From Myrica gale (Eukaryota; Streptophyta; Magnoliopsida; Fagales; Myricaceae), in contig OZ005603.1 of assembly GCA_963930655.1 (NCBI GenBank), forward strand, positions 24,938,201-25,002,200: DNA of 64,000 nucleotides. The letters are read 5' to 3'. This document shows positions 48,336-60,799 of this stretch, in pieces. The notes under the pieces are model-generated. The model was given only the letters and a program-made list of their open reading frames with translations, had not been told where the DNA came from and did no database searches. Both the position numbers and the translations under genes were made by a program. Position 1 is the first letter of the stretch. The number at the start of each line of letters is the position of its first letter.

Positions 48336-49553
48336 TCAATCATCATCCTCGGAGCTTGCATCCTCGCTACTATAATCACTGCTGTCATCATCTTGATCCA
48401 GAATATCCAGCTCAACATGCCGAACCTGTATTGGCTCAGGTGGCTTCTGTTGAGTAGCAAGGGGCCGTAATTGTTGCTCATCAACCCTAGGAACAGGAAG
48501 AGACTCGAAAGGTGGCAATGGCACAGGGTCCCCAGGCTTCCATCCAGGTGGGGGCATTGGTAAATTAACGGGCAATTCCACAGGCATCCCAGGTTTCCAA
48601 CCTGATGGAACAGTGATATTAGGAGGAAGCAGACCTTGAATTGAGGTCAGATTGGCAAGTGATATGGCATCAGCAGGCTGTGCAGAATGGGGTTCAATAA
48701 TAGCTTCAATCGTTTTCTCCTTGGTTTCAACTGCTTTAGGTAAACCAATATCGAGGTCAGCAAAACTGTACAGCTGCGAAGCGCGCATTTGCTCATCTTG
48801 TGGAGCGGGCGGCAGAGCCCCACGAAGGGGAGCTTGGCCAGCACCGAATTCAGGCGGAGCGAAAGTCGTGTAGCTTATCCGGTGCGCATACGACAAAATA
48901 TCAGATAATTTAAGACGAGACGCAACCGTCGTGGTACACGAAGATTCCTCCTCATCATCATCATCCTCCAATTTGGATCGCTTGGGGCGGCGATAATCAG
49001 AGTAGTCATCAACAAGAATATCAAGAACACGCTCGGCATCTTTGAGTTTATGGGAAAACGCAAGAAGCGAAGAATCTTTGGACTGGATATCGCGGGCAGC
49101 TTTCCTCTTAGCATCCTGAAGATCAAGAATCTCTTGGAGTTCGGCGACGGCTTCGAAGAGTTGGGTCTGGAGAAGGGTGAAAAGGGAGAGAATTTCTTTG
49201 TTGGAGGAAGGGGAGGAGGCAAGTGGAGTGGTTGATGCAAGTGCTTGGTTTTGTGAAGAGAGGAAGGTCGGGAGAGATCCGCGGAACGCGGTGAGCCAGA
49301 GGGATCGGTTAGGCGAGACCTCGAAGAGTTTGGAGGCTAGGGAGGCCATTTGGAGGAGAAGAGACTGGGCTCTAGGGAGAGGTGGGAGGAGAGAGAGGAG
49401 GGTGGAGGAGGTGGTGGTGGTAATGGTCGAGGAGAAATTGGAAGAGGGTTGGTGCTGCTGTGGTTGTTGGTGGGGGAGTTTCGGAGGGGTAGTGCTCTGA
49501 AGAGAAGGCGAGTTTGGGTTTGTAAGACCCAGCCTTGCTGGGGATTGCAGCAT
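48336..49553 (-). CDS. MED4: Mediator of RNA polymerase II transcription subunit 4
   Basis: Single exon, 405 residues. MED4 is part of the middle module of the Mediator complex, which links transcription factors to RNA polymerase II in the nucleus. The sequence has a Ser/Thr/Pro/Gln-rich start (MLQSPARLGLTNPNSP), the conserved helical MED4 core (LLQTQLFEAVAELQEILDLQ, AFSHKLKDAERVLDILVDDY), a basic patch (RRPKRSK), the SDILSYAHRISYTTFAPPEF block typical of MED4, two GWKPG…P repeats in the C-terminal third (about residues 315-345), and an acidic tail (SEDASSEDDD). The start at 49553 is preferred over the in-frame ATG at 49610 because plant MED4 proteins begin near MLQSP and the extra 19 residues look like leader. 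Intronless plant MED4 genes are usual. Confidence 0.95.
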   Translation of the reverse strand: MLQSPARLGLTNPNSPSLQSTTPPKLPHQQPQQHQPSSNFSSTITTTTSSTLLSLLPPLPRAQSLLLQMASLASKLFEVSPNRSLWLTAFRGSLPTFLSSQNQALASTTPLASSPSSNKEILSLFTLLQTQLFEAVAELQEILDLQDAKRKAARDIQSKDSSLLAFSHKLKDAERVLDILVDDYSDYRRPKRSKLEDDDDEEESSCTTTVASRLKLSDILSYAHRISYTTFAPPEFGAGQAPLRGALPPAPQDEQMRASQLYSFADLDIGLPKAVETKEKTIEAIIEPHSAQPADAISLANLTSIQGLLPPNITVPSGWKPGMPVELPVNLPMPPPGWKPGDPVPLPPFESLPVPRVDEQQLRPLATQQKPPEPIQVRHVELDILDQDDDSSDYSSEDASSEDDD

Positions 49554-50068
49554 CTTGGGACCGACTATTTGGGGGCCAAAAACTCCTTCAAAGATTCTGA
49601 AAATCCACAAGCATCCCAGAAAACCCTAGATTCCGAACAATAAGCCGGATTGGAATTTAGCTTTGCTCAGTTTTCCAATCACAATGAAAGATGGTAGAAC
49701 AAAAGATCATCAAAAGGGCAGAGAGAGAGAGAGAGAGTGAGCTGTGACAGAGAGAGCGTACTGTAAACTGTCGAGGGAGACCCGCCTGAAGAAGAAATAG
49801 TTCTGGGTTTATGAAATTTTGTTTATAATTCATATTTTTTTTTCCTTCTCTGTATTCGTCCGTCTGACGGCGCCACCGCCTGCTATAAATGGGCAAACTG
49901 TGTTTTTAGCACGTGCCTCACAAGTCACAAGTCACAAGACACCTGCAAGCGGCGAGCCGTTAATATTCCGTAGTAAACTTCCTGTCGTTTTTACCTACAG
50001 CGAGCATCCTTTCCCAGCTATCGATTCCCTTCGTTCCTAATATAGCAACTTTCAGTTCAAGAAACTAA

Positions 50069-50266
50069 GGCTATCTTTGGATTATGTCTTGAGATATATT
50101 TTTGTATTTTTATTTTTTTAAAAGTAGTGTAAATTCTCTTGGGATTGGTGAAAAGCGTGTTAAAAGTTGTTGAAATTTGTAAAAAGTTATTGAGATTGGT
50201 GAAAAGGTATTGGAATTGATGAAAAAATGAGTAGAAAACGTTTTGAGACATGAAACAAACATAGCC
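50069..50266. mobile_element. Tourist-like MITE (PIF/Harbinger)
   Basis: Ends GGCTATCTTTGGATTATGTC and, on the other strand, GGCTATGTTTGTTTCATGTC are inverted. TAA flanks both sides (50066-50068 and 50267-50269), the 3-bp duplication of PIF/Harbinger elements. It lies about 500 bases upstream of the MED4 start codon. Confidence 0.8.
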
Positions 50267-50269
50267 TAA

Positions 50270-51396
50270 AGAATAGCGAATTTAAGACGGTTAATTACAT
50301 TTTGTACCAAGAGAGGTTTAACACGTTGTATCCATTCTTTCAATTTTGATAAATTTCACCTATGTGATTTTAGATTCATTCGATTTGTACGCCGCTCGTT
50401 AAAACCAACAGAAATTTTAGTCACGTGGCTTACATGTTTATTTTGCTCTAAATATTTAAAAATAATTAACCACTTTGCACCCACATTATTTGGAAGGTCT
50501 GTCGTTTTGCACCTCATTCTTTTAATTTTTGACACTTTTCACCCACGTGTTCTGTACGTGGCCGATTTTTTCGTTCAAAATAACGAATAAATTGACGGAG
50601 ATGTAAATCGAAGTAAATCAAAACCACGTAGGTGAAATGTGTCAAAATTGAAACAATTATATAAAACGAAATAAGCTAGAACCGAGTAGATAAAAATTTT
50701 CAAAATTAAAACAACAGGATGCAAAGTATAATTAACCCTTAAAACAAATCCAAGTTTATTATAGTTCAAAAGTTAAGGAAAAAGAAAATGATATACACAA
50801 GCAACTCAACAAAAAGCTTCATTATATCTATAATTAAAAGGCTTGATGATATCTACATGTGCATATAAACACCTAGATTTGACAATCCATGGGTTATAAA
50901 GGAACTTTAGGATGGAAAAAAAGAAGCCTAGATTCCTAAAGCTGAAACATTAACATAACATTAATATGCTTAAATTTTGTATTTCCACTGCTCCCATATA
51001 CAAGATGAAACTATCGCCGACACGATTCTAGCGAGATAAACAAACTGGTTTTGTTGAAGGCCAAATAAATAGAAAGAGTAACAACTTTTCCCCATTGAGA
51101 CCACTGGGAATTAAGATCCTTGCAGACCTTGAAGATTGCTTGAAAGTTTTCTGCCATGCCATTTATCCTTACGTAACACTCTTCTGGCTAAAGCTACATA
51201 TTTACATTCTTCAATTCGCAGACTTCAAATCATGTTGCAAAAGAACCAGTATGCACTTCTAGTCAATGATGCCCGCTAAGTAAATGGAGAAACTCCACCT
51301 AACTACCACCAAGTTTCTGCAAGGGTAGATGCTATAAGGTAAGAAGAAAATACAGGAAAAGTAAATTCGACATGTAAGTTGCAAGTACTAACCAGT
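50270..51396. other. Spacer with a degraded foldback element
   Basis: About 50297-50738 has ends GGTTAATTACATTTTGTACC and GGGTTAATTATACTTTGCAT inverted to each other, with inner text TCACGTGG/CCACGTAGG. No exact duplication was found. The remainder up to 51396 is the 3' side of the RVE8 gene. No other gene is supported. Confidence 0.5.
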
Positions 51397-54300
51397 TCAA
51401 CAGGATAGATCGCTGATCTCCTTCTTGGCAACAAATCCAGCAGTTACTCCTATTGTTTTGCTATCAACATCATATGATGACAGGACCTTCCTCTGAACCA
51501 ACCAATAAAATCAACTGGTCAAGTCCAAGGACTTTACAACTGTAAAAAGAAAATTCACAATTGTCCTCCTATAAGAAAGAGCAACCAGATAAAATTTAAA
51601 GGCGGAGAATCACATAATCATCATCCACTGGTTCTTCTCTGGCTCAAAGTCTGAATATCTTAACGAAACAAAGACAACAATATTGCATTCCACCACTACT
51701 TATCAAAAAGTACGAGAAGAAAATGCAAACCAAAAAAAAAAAGAGCGGACTCAAAAATTTATGCAAACCTTGAGATTCAGCAGAATATTGAATTACAATA
51801 TTGCATTCCACCACTACTTATCATTGCTTGGAGAGTGAAATTTAAGTATTATGATTCCATACAAAATCCTTGAGAGCACCACAACTAGTGATGCAGGCAA
51901 ACATAGCAGAGTAAACGCATAACTCTTTTTACTGCAGTTTACCAGAATATCAAAAGCACAGAATTATGCAGATAACTAAATTCTGAAGGAGATATACGGA
52001 TAACTAGAATGAATGTGATATGTGCCAAAAGGTTAAGATGAAAGCAACAAAAGAAAAGATATTTACTCACAATCGACTCGGAATCAGGGCTTGACAAGTT
52101 AACAGTGAGGTTTCTCATCAACAACAAAACCTGCAAAAGTCACCAACTGTGTTATTAATGCAATATCTCTTATTAATTACGGACATCAAAGTGTGGGCTT
52201 CTTTCTCTATGCTCTTTGGAATGTTGGGGAGGGGGACACTTCATATAAGTATCTTGATTTTGGGACAGTACATGAGACTATGAAAACACCAAACAACTCC
52301 GGTAAGGAGCCCAAGCGTCTATCATCTACTGTGCTTCTGTAGGAGGAAACACATTTATCCCTAATGCTTCTTACAAACCTAAGGCATGAGTCTTCAGACT
52401 ATAAACTGACTAACTATTTGCCACAAGGCACAAATACTGGGCCCTTTGAATTTGCTTCTCTATATTATAATGAACAAAATTATATTACTACTTGGGAATT
52501 GTCTCAACTGGTAACCATTATGACATAGCGCATCTTCCCTAGCTGCTGACAAGCTAAGTTGTGGAAACCGTACGTAAGTTTCTTTCAACTCACAGTTTCA
52601 AAATTAATGGGGTCCATTTCCTTGAGCTTCTTCACATGCCCATCCTTGTCGGGATCAAAAACACTTCCAATGAAGGAATACACTTCAGCAAAATCTGGTA
52701 TACCTGCAAAATAAAGGCATAGAGAGTCACCTTTATTTTTTATTTTTTCAAAGGCAAGTGAGGTAAGGTATCAATTAAGGGTGGTCTAGAAGGTTACCAT
52801 GAAGGACAGGAGGTTGTTTCCCTGGATTTGGTATGTCAGAAGATGGAACAGTTCTGGTTGAGCTCTCAATGCCACTAACGCCGCTGTTACTAATTCGTGC
52901 CGCCCCCTTTGACCCAATATCATCTGAATCAGTAATGTCAAATGCCACACTAAGTCACTGAAACTTCCATGAATAAATTCAGCCTAGCGCTATCGTGGAA
53001 AAGAAAGAATACAGAAAGGAATGGGCATGCCTTCAGTTCCGTGAAGGCTAGTTAAATCATCTTGTGACAGCATAATTTCTCTTGATGAAGCATTGATCAG
53101 CATGGAAGTGTCATCCCATGGAGAATATCCAGTTGCAAAGTTATTTACTGAAGAAGGATATGCCAAGGATGCTTGCAGTGGCACCAAAACTGCCAATCCA
53201 ACAAATTGCATGAGAGAATGCCAAAAATCAACATTGGAGTTTAAGAGCAATTCAAGAGATCGTCATAAAGATGCCTCACCATTTTTGGATGCCTTTTGTG
53301 GGTAAGGATGAGCAGCCTTTCGCTTAGGGCGAGGCGGAGGCACATGTGCAACTGTTCCATTCTTTTGGACCTTCAAGAAATATTTTTGTGCATGACTTCG
53401 AATCTGTAAAAACGATTACTTAGTAACAAATGTTGCCTCCCGAAAAAGAAGAGATGGATGAGTAAATGAAACTAGAACGGTAGGTAAATTAATGTGCTCA
53501 AACCTGAATCACCGTCTTTGAACCCACAAAATCTTCAATTTTTTTCCAGTCACGGTCGAACCTAAATAACAGCCAAAAATTATGGGAAAACAGCTGATTT
53601 CAGAGAGTATCCCGTGGCAAAAGAAAAAACAAAGGAAGTAACAACATCGAAATAATTTAGTCAATTAAAGTCCACGGATTTTGGTCGAAAAAGGATTAAC
53701 ATAATTAAGAAAGAAATAACACTGCAATTTCCACAGAAAAAGCCTTGTGAAGAGTCGCTCACTGAAACTCTATATAGCACCAAATTCAATCAAAGGAAAG
53801 CCATTTAAACAAAATCGACTGTTGATTCAGCTAAACTCGACCAAACAGTACTGTACCAGACCTCCCCGTCTCTGAGAAACGACAGAATTACTAAGCAGTA
53901 ATTAGAATTTGCCTAAAGAATAAGAAACCATACGGAGTAACAAATTTGAAATTCAAACTGCTATAAACATTTTGAACCAAAAAGCAGAAAGAACAACATC
54001 GAAAGGGCTAAGTCTACGCATACGATTCCGAAATTCAGACCAAAGATCAACTCTTACATCCAATTAAACCACATGAAAGTATAATTTCCATGTCCCTCTA
54101 AGAATCAGAGTAATTTAGGCGCAGTTCGGTTATATTTCCTGCAAACAAGACAGTTATCTTTCGAAGGCAAGATCTAAACCGATAGTTTGCTCTCAATAGC
54201 CAGATTAACCAAAAAGGGAGAGAAAGAGGAAGGGACTAAAGAGAGCTCACAGTTGGAGTGCTTCGAGGAACTTGTCGTGCTCTTCCTCGGTCCAGCTCTC

Positions 54301-54405
54301 TCTGGACTTGGTGATGGTGTAAGGCTTCCTCACCTTCTTGCCCGAGCTGTCGGTAGGCGTTGACGATGTGGTCATTGACTGAAGGTTCGCAGACTGTGAA
54401 TTCAT
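51397..54405 (-). CDS. RVE8: REVEILLE 8-type MYB transcription factor
   Basis: Eight exons give 888 bases, 295 residues: 54251-54405, 53504-53561, 53280-53403, 53031-53189, 52798-52923, 52594-52703, 52071-52130 and 51397-51492. Seen are [20 protein letters not shown], a single MYB repeat ([20 protein letters not shown] and [20 protein letters not shown]) with the SHAQKYF motif, and [20 protein letters not shown]. The LCL domain follows: [50 protein letters not shown]. Length and motifs match RVE8/LCL5, a clock activator binding evening elements in the nucleus, rather than RVE6. All introns are GT-AG except intron 4, which begins GC (53029-53030) and gives the conserved [13 protein letters not shown] 18 bases further in would also keep frame but would add six residues not expected in the family. 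Confidence 0.95.
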
Positions 54406-54722
54406 GCTTGAAAACGCATAGAATCAGCAAGAGAGAGTAAGAGAGAGACAGAGAGGAGTCTGCCAAACAGAGAGGGTACAGAGCTGTGGTGAGTGGCGAG
54501 CGTGGCTGCGAGTATGTGCGGTGGGTAAATTGACTATTTGAGGCCGCTCAATTAAATGGCCAGCATAAAATCATCGGCGTTTGCCGATTTGATCGTCTGC
54601 TTGGAATCGCTACGGCGTGACGCAGAAAAAGAAAAAGATTAAATTATAAATTTATTATTTTGTAATAAATTTGGACAACATGATAGTTATTCTAAGAAGC
54701 TTCATTATTACAATAGAGTTAA

Positions 54723-54925
54723 GGGATAAATGTAAAATCAGTCCTTGTGCTATACGCAAAAATCGATTTAGTCCCTGTGATTCTATTTTCGTTTGTTATT
54801 GGTCCTCCATCAGGGACTGATTTTATCACTATCTGAAATCACAGGGACTAAATCGATGTTTTTCATATCACAGGGACTAAATCGATTTTTACGTATAGCA
54901 CAAGGACCAATTTTGCATTTATCCC
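54723..54925. mobile_element. Foldback MITE, Mutator-like, 9-bp TSD
   Basis: Ends GGGATAAATGTAAAATCAGT and GGGATAAATGCAAAATTGGT (other strand) are inverted, and the arms carry CTATACGCAAAAATCGATTT against CGTATAGCAC. The exact 9-bp duplication TAGAGTTAA flanks it (54714-54722 and 54926-54934). It begins about 320 bases upstream of the RVE8 start codon. It shares its ends with the elements at 25515 and 37332. Confidence 0.95.
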
Positions 54926-54934
54926 TAGAGTTAA

Positions 54935-56695
54935 TGCCCTAGTGCCCCCACGCGACAATTTCTAAAGAGAGACAGATACAAAAAAAAATTATAAAATGAT
55001 GTATAGTCCAATTAGTCCAAAGTTTATATGGATAGTATGAAATAGTGTATATGTACTCATGTTTCCTTTAAATTATACCATGCAATTCGAGTAAGTAATT
55101 ATAGAGGATTCTGGTACCAACTAATATATTGTTAAAAAAAATAAAAATGAAAAATATTGATGGAGAAATAATCACACATATAAAGGAAACAACGAGGTAA
55201 GGCCCAAGGGGCTTCGGGCAGCGAACTAGATCCCGAACATACTATTGATGCAGGATATGACGCATATTTAATTAGTCTTGATCACAATTATGGACGGAGT
55301 TCACTCTGAGCAAGAAAATAATCACAAATAAAAGGAAAGTTATCCGCCTGCTCAATATCAGCTAATTTAGGAAAGAATCCTCAAGCACCACAATATAAGA
55401 ATGTTAACAGCTTCATGGTTGAAAAAGGAAAGGAAATCAAGCACACATCTCACCCTAACATTGGCACAACGGGTCTACCCCTTCAAAAGGAACACGTATA
55501 TAATCATTTTTCTGGATACAAAAATTCTTCCAATACTTACTTAGGCATCGGAGTCTCACCCAAGAGGTGAGTTGAGCCTTTTTTTTTGTTTATTATCTTG
55601 CAAGCGTCGTTTTTGGGCTCGGAGGTAAAGGGGAGGAGGCCATCACTTATCTGTTGAGTCGGATGTTTTGGACATCATCAACTATAAAAGAAGGCTTAGC
55701 TCACAAGTCCGGTAATTCAATGTAGACACTCCCTATGCACCGAATTTTGGACAGACCTAGTCCAACTTGATTGCACTGAAAGCTGAACACATGAACAAAT
55801 CTTGGGCACATGCAACACTGAACACCCCCTTATCACACGTATAATTAGTTAAGTTGCTATATTTTTGTTGTTATGGAGATTGGAACCAAAGACCTCAACA
55901 ATTACATTTATGAACGACGGTTACATTTATATATTTTCAAGATCTATATCAAGGAAGTTAGAAAATAGTGATTGATGAGAAAAAGAGAATGTGAGGAATA
56001 TAGAGCGAGTTGAATTCGCTCGAAGCACTTTTAAGACTAATTACGGGTCATAGTGTCTCGACTTCACTTTTAGCTTTCTTTTTAAATTTTTATAATTTGT
56101 TAAAAAATTATAAAAATAAAATATTACAAGTGATTTATTATTTACGAATTTTTATTGACATCACATTGCAAGGATCATCATTTATGTAACAAAATTAGGG
56201 CATTACATGGGATAATTTCTTAGCATTTTTAATAATAATAATAATAATATATTTCCGATTCTTTATATCATCATCCAAGAAAAGCATTACCAAATTTATT
56301 TTGAGTCAAATGATATATAGAATTTTTAAATAAAGTTCAATAATTATTTTCGCGTTGAAAATTAGAAGGAAAACATAACGTGTTCCAATATATATTAATA
56401 AAATATACCAATTTTTTTTGGGTATTCAATGATACTACTTGTTTAATATCAATTTGAATACCATCAACGTATTTATTTTTATCAAGAATAATTGTCAACG
56501 TTGAATGTGGACGTGACCCCAACGATACTATTTTCATTGTTAGTATTATCCACAAATAATATTATAATTTAATAATAATATATTCATGTATGCACAACAA
56601 AATCTTGGTTTTTAAAAGATATATATATATATATATATATCTTTTCAACTGGATAGTATTAAAAAAATCATTTGGTAAATTTTTTTAGTAATTAT
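54935..56695. other. Spacer with LTR and MITE scraps
   Basis: 54955-55130 resembles the 46190 MITE family (AGAGAGACAGATAC; ATTATAGAGGATTCTGGTAC). 55180-55800 has ACTTAGGCATCGGAGTCTCA, CCAAGAGGTGAG and TTATCTTGCAAGCGTCG, which resemble a Tat-type gypsy LTR. A TA microsatellite lies at 56617-56641. No gene is supported. Confidence 0.45.
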
Positions 56696-56727
56696 GTCAA
56701 TATATACCTCGATAACGTTGATGCTGA

Positions 56728-57095
56728 CCTTTAGTTTACATCATTTTAAAAAATGGTCCCCGGATGTCTGTCCATTTTGATCAATTTCATCTCTAATTTA
56801 TTTTTGTTTGTCAATTTGGTCCGTTCATTACTTAAATTTTTATTTATTAATTTAGAAAATGACATGTGTATCAAAATTTATTTAAAAATATAGATTAATT
56901 TTTATTCCGTCACGCGTCATTTTTTGATTAAGTGTGATGTGTAGGACAGGTGGGTGATTGGATATTTTACTAACTGATCAAGCCGGCTGAAGGACCAAAT
57001 TGATAAAAAAAAATTTAAAAGCGAAATTGATCAAAACTAAAATTCGGAACTATTTTTTAAAAGAGTATAAAAATCTATGGCCTAAAAAAAGTCAC
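56728..57095. mobile_element. Foldback element between direct repeats
   Basis: CATTTTAAAAAATGGTCCCC and TCCATTTTGATCAATTTCAT on the left pair with the complements of CGAAATTGATCAAAACTAAA and GGAACTATTTTTTAAAAG on the right. The flanks at about 56685-56727 and 57105-57149 are related direct copies (ATATATACCTCGATAACGTT and ATATATACCTAGACAGCGTT), longer than a normal target duplication. Confidence 0.5.
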
Positions 57096-57479
57096 TAAAC
57101 CAAAAAAATATTAATTGTGTAAATATATACCTAGACAGCGTTGCCGATGTTTTGAGGTTGGGCGAATAATCGGGTAGCCGAACGATGGAGCCGGTCCCAC
57201 TTGCGATATAGGACGGTAACGCTACAGGCGCAGCCTTGCATCTTCCCAAATTCCAGTCCACGAACTGATTTCCCTCGTGTCATTTCCATTTCGTACTAGT
57301 TGTGTCGCTTTGATTGGTTAATGCTGATCTGGATTCAAGATTTCTCATGTACGGATCACTACAAGGGTGGAAAAAAAGACGACAAGATCTGACGGCTCAG
57401 ACACGAAAGGCCTCGAACTTGTGGTCGATAATGGGTGTTGTTGGGGCCTAACCGTGAACACCGTAGTTGCCAAACTCTC

Positions 57480-57720
57480 TTTTGCTCGAGAGGACCTAGT
57501 GACACGTGGCGTAGGAGTTTTTTTTTTCCCTTTCTTAAAATGTGGCATGGGAGTATCCTCTCGTGAAAACATCGTTGGTAATGTGCGCCAACCAATGGGA
57601 AGCCAAAAACGTCCACGGGAGAGCTTTTTATTGAATTTAATCCTCTGTGTGGCTCGAAAAGAGAGAAAGATCAGACGGACACGTGTCCTCCAGCTTCCAA
57701 TCATTTTTTTCGCCTGGTCA
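57480..57720. promoter_or_regulatory. G-box/ABRE cluster without an adjacent gene
   Basis: GACACGTGGC (57501-57510) is a consensus ABRE, and GGACACGTGTCC (57677-57688) is a perfect 12-base G-box palindrome. CCAAT-like and GTGGCATGG words lie between. Such pairs usually sit upstream of stress or light-responsive genes, yet no gene is recognisable on either side in the window. The 119-156-residue frames here have no domain. Confidence 0.4.
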
Positions 57721-57849
57721 CCAGTAACAGACGTTAAAAGGCTTAAAGCTCAAGAAGGAGGGAAAACAATATTTATTATTTACGCTTTTGCCCATCAGTC
57801 TTGTTTAATCCTCAATTATTTAAGACTAATTATTTAAGACTAATTATTT

Positions 57850-59926
57850 AGATTTAATAATAAAAAATTAATCACATAATTTTTTATTATTATAATATTT
57901 ATTAAAAATCTTATCTTCGTTCACTTTTTGAGCAACTCCCATAACATATCTTTACTTTATAATATTTCTCAAACCCTAATACCCAAAATTTGCACCCTCA
58001 AAGATACCCATAGTATTTGATGTTTGTTGCTCATATTTTCAAACCAAGATTTTTTAAAATTTGTAGGAATGTTTTTAAAAATTGAGGCAGATTATAGTTT
58101 TATTAGATTTTGAGAAAAATAATTAGAAATAAAATTTTATAAGAGTGGGTAAAAAATGAAGAGAGAGAGCTCGAATGATTTTTTTTATATTTATTGAAAT
58201 ATAAAGGAGATGATTTGATGAAGAGAAAAATTATTTTAAAAATTATTATTATTATTATTTTCTTGACCAAAATTTTGAATTATTTATGTTTGAATTAAAA
58301 AATCCTTGATGGCTGGATGGGTCTAAGAATTTCCTAATAGTTAGTCTGAACATTATATTTTTCAACTGTTTATTTTTAGATAAAATGATGATAAAGTCCT
58401 TGACCAACTTTACATATACTAAGATATTATTTTTTTGACCAAAATTTTGGGTTTCAAACACCACCTTAAATCTCATTAATATATTTTTCAAGTAAATCAA
58501 GTATTATGTTTTTAGTTGACTCACTTTGCATATATTGAAGATATTGTTGTCAATTTATTAAGTTTTCAGAGATATTATTATCAGGCGGATGACTCAAAAT
58601 ATCTAATATTGAGAGTTTGAGAGCACAATGTGTCAAATTGGATAGTTTTAGAGTGTAAATTATTTAATATTAGTAGTTGAAGAGTACAATGTGTCAAAGG
58701 TGGTAGTTTAAAGTGTGATGTGTCAAAATCCTTATGAGTGAAAGTGTATTTTTACTTAGGGCTATAAATTAGCTGAACTATTCATAAACAACTCGAACTC
58801 AACTCGTATATGCTCGACTCGAGCTCGATTCGTATAGTAAACTAGCCGAGCTTGAACATCATTTCTAACTCGAATATTAAACGAGTCAAACTTAGCTCGA
58901 TTTGATTTAAGTTCGTGAACAAAACTCGTATAGGCTCTACTTGGTCCATTTGAGCTCGTTTAAAAGCTCAGTATACTTGTATGTATTATAATTTTCTTAC
59001 TTATTTGTTAGCTTAAATTTAATATCCACATATTTGTAAAAATATGTATTTGATTATAGTAATATATGAATGGATGAGTATTATCTATAAGGACTTGTTA
59101 TGCCCTCTATATATTAAATATATGTTGTCTGTCTTTTTTGTCAATTAACATAGGTTATATATAAATATAAATATTTTCTAGCAAAAAGTTCTCACAATTG
59201 TGGAGTGCTTTTTATATGTAGTGTAATATGTATTATGACACCATATGTAGTGTATATATAATATCTTTGTTATTAAACAATAACGTGTATATTTCATCTT
59301 TGACATATATAAGTATTAGGACATGTTTAGATTTTTTTTCCTAACTTCAAAGTAATATTAGACATGTTAATACGAACATATTTTTCCTTATAAAGCAAGA
59401 CAAAATATTATAAATATATCAATCATGCATGTTATATGACATACAAATATTTGTAACATAACATACTTAACCACTAGCAAATTCACATATAACATGTTTA
59501 CTATATATTATATGTGAATAATATATCAATCTTATACATACATAGTATTCCTGCATATTAATATCAAATGTTGTATATATTACATCATTGGGCCATTAGC
59601 TATCACGTGATATATAAAAACGTGTCAGTACTTAAAAGTATCATACTTACCATGTAATAAAATTTAGAATTTCCAAATTACAAGTATCTCAATATTTTAT
59701 TTCTAGCCTTTGTACAGAGATTTCAAACGCCTGTGTATAATTTTTGAATTTTTTGTGCATATGTTTGTGTTGATATATGCATGTGTTTGCATAAATAACG
59801 TACATCATATCTTTTATATATAGCATGTATGATTTCTCGTCACTAATATGACTTACGTATGTATAATAATATATATATGCGATACTCATTGTACCATAAC
59901 AAATGCATGTAACCCATACATGCATA
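57850..59926. other. AT-rich spacer, no gene supported
   Basis: 58600-58760 repeats phrases such as AATGTGTCAAATTGGATAGT and AATGTGTCAAAGGTGGTAGT. 58770-58980 has many ACTCGAACTCAACTCG and AGCTCG words, probably part of an old transposon. The rest is over 70% A+T. Confidence 0.5.
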
Positions 59927-60119
59927 CACTACAAAAAAAATGACTTTTAGTGACAAAAATTTTTGTTACTAAAAGTCAAAATTTCGTAACTAAAAGTATT
60001 AGTAACGAAATTTTTTCGTCACCAGCTTCGTCAGTGTAAGAGCATCACAAAATATATTTCGTGACGAAACCCGAATTTCGTCACGAAAAGTTTTTAGTGA
60101 CAGATTTTCTTTCGTCACT

Positions 60120-60545
60120 AAATATAGCGATCGATCATTACAATTGACGATCGATCGGAATTGGCTTAGTGATGGATCAGTTGAACTAGCGATTGATCGG
60201 TATAAACGGTCGATCGGTGAATTTGTGATGGATCGGTTAATTATTGGCGATTGATCAGCAATTTTTACCGATGGAATTGTAAGAAATAGACGATCGATCG
60301 CTATAGTAATGACGATCAATTGTAATTTATTAGTGATCGATTGTCTTAACAAAAGCCGATCGGTCGGTGATTAAAGCGATTGATCACTGACTACGTCACT
60401 GATCGATCGGTATAATTGTCACGATCGATCAGCATTACGTATTTTAAATATTGACGATCGATCGATGACTTTACTGATCGATCGACATTTAATATTTTTA
60501 ATATTGACGATATATTAATAGTTGGGCGTTTAACTACCGATCGAA
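60120..60545. repeat. Array of about sixteen GATCGATCGG-type motifs
   Basis: Variants of ACGATCGATCGGT in both orientations occur every 20-30 bases, with substitutions that often turn GATCGATC into GATTGATC or GATGGATC. The placement just inside the CACTA end fits transposase-binding subterminal repeats. Confidence 0.85.
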
Positions 60546-60799
60546 TGGTTGAAACATAATTTGGATTTTTGAAAAACAATAATAAAAAAAAAATTTATAT
60601 AACAGATTGTAGTATAATAAAAATACAATACTCATATTAATGCACATTAATGGTAAGAAATAGTAATCTGAAATTAAATCGAAAATAACATCGTAATAAT
60701 ACATAATCACAAAACAATTACAACATAGATGCATCTACCTTTTCGAACCTCCAAACTGGCTGAATAGTCGCTTTGACATGTCGTTCATTTTCTTCTCCA

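Noticed and set aside
54236-54466. 76-residue frame [16 protein letters not shown]…
   Set aside because: It is the wrong frame of RVE8 exon 1; the true frame starts at 54405 and matches the MYB family.
57345-57837. Overlapping frames of 119 and 156 residues on opposite strands
   Set aside because: Neither has a domain; the stretch reads better as promoter-like sequence with ABRE and G-box motifs.
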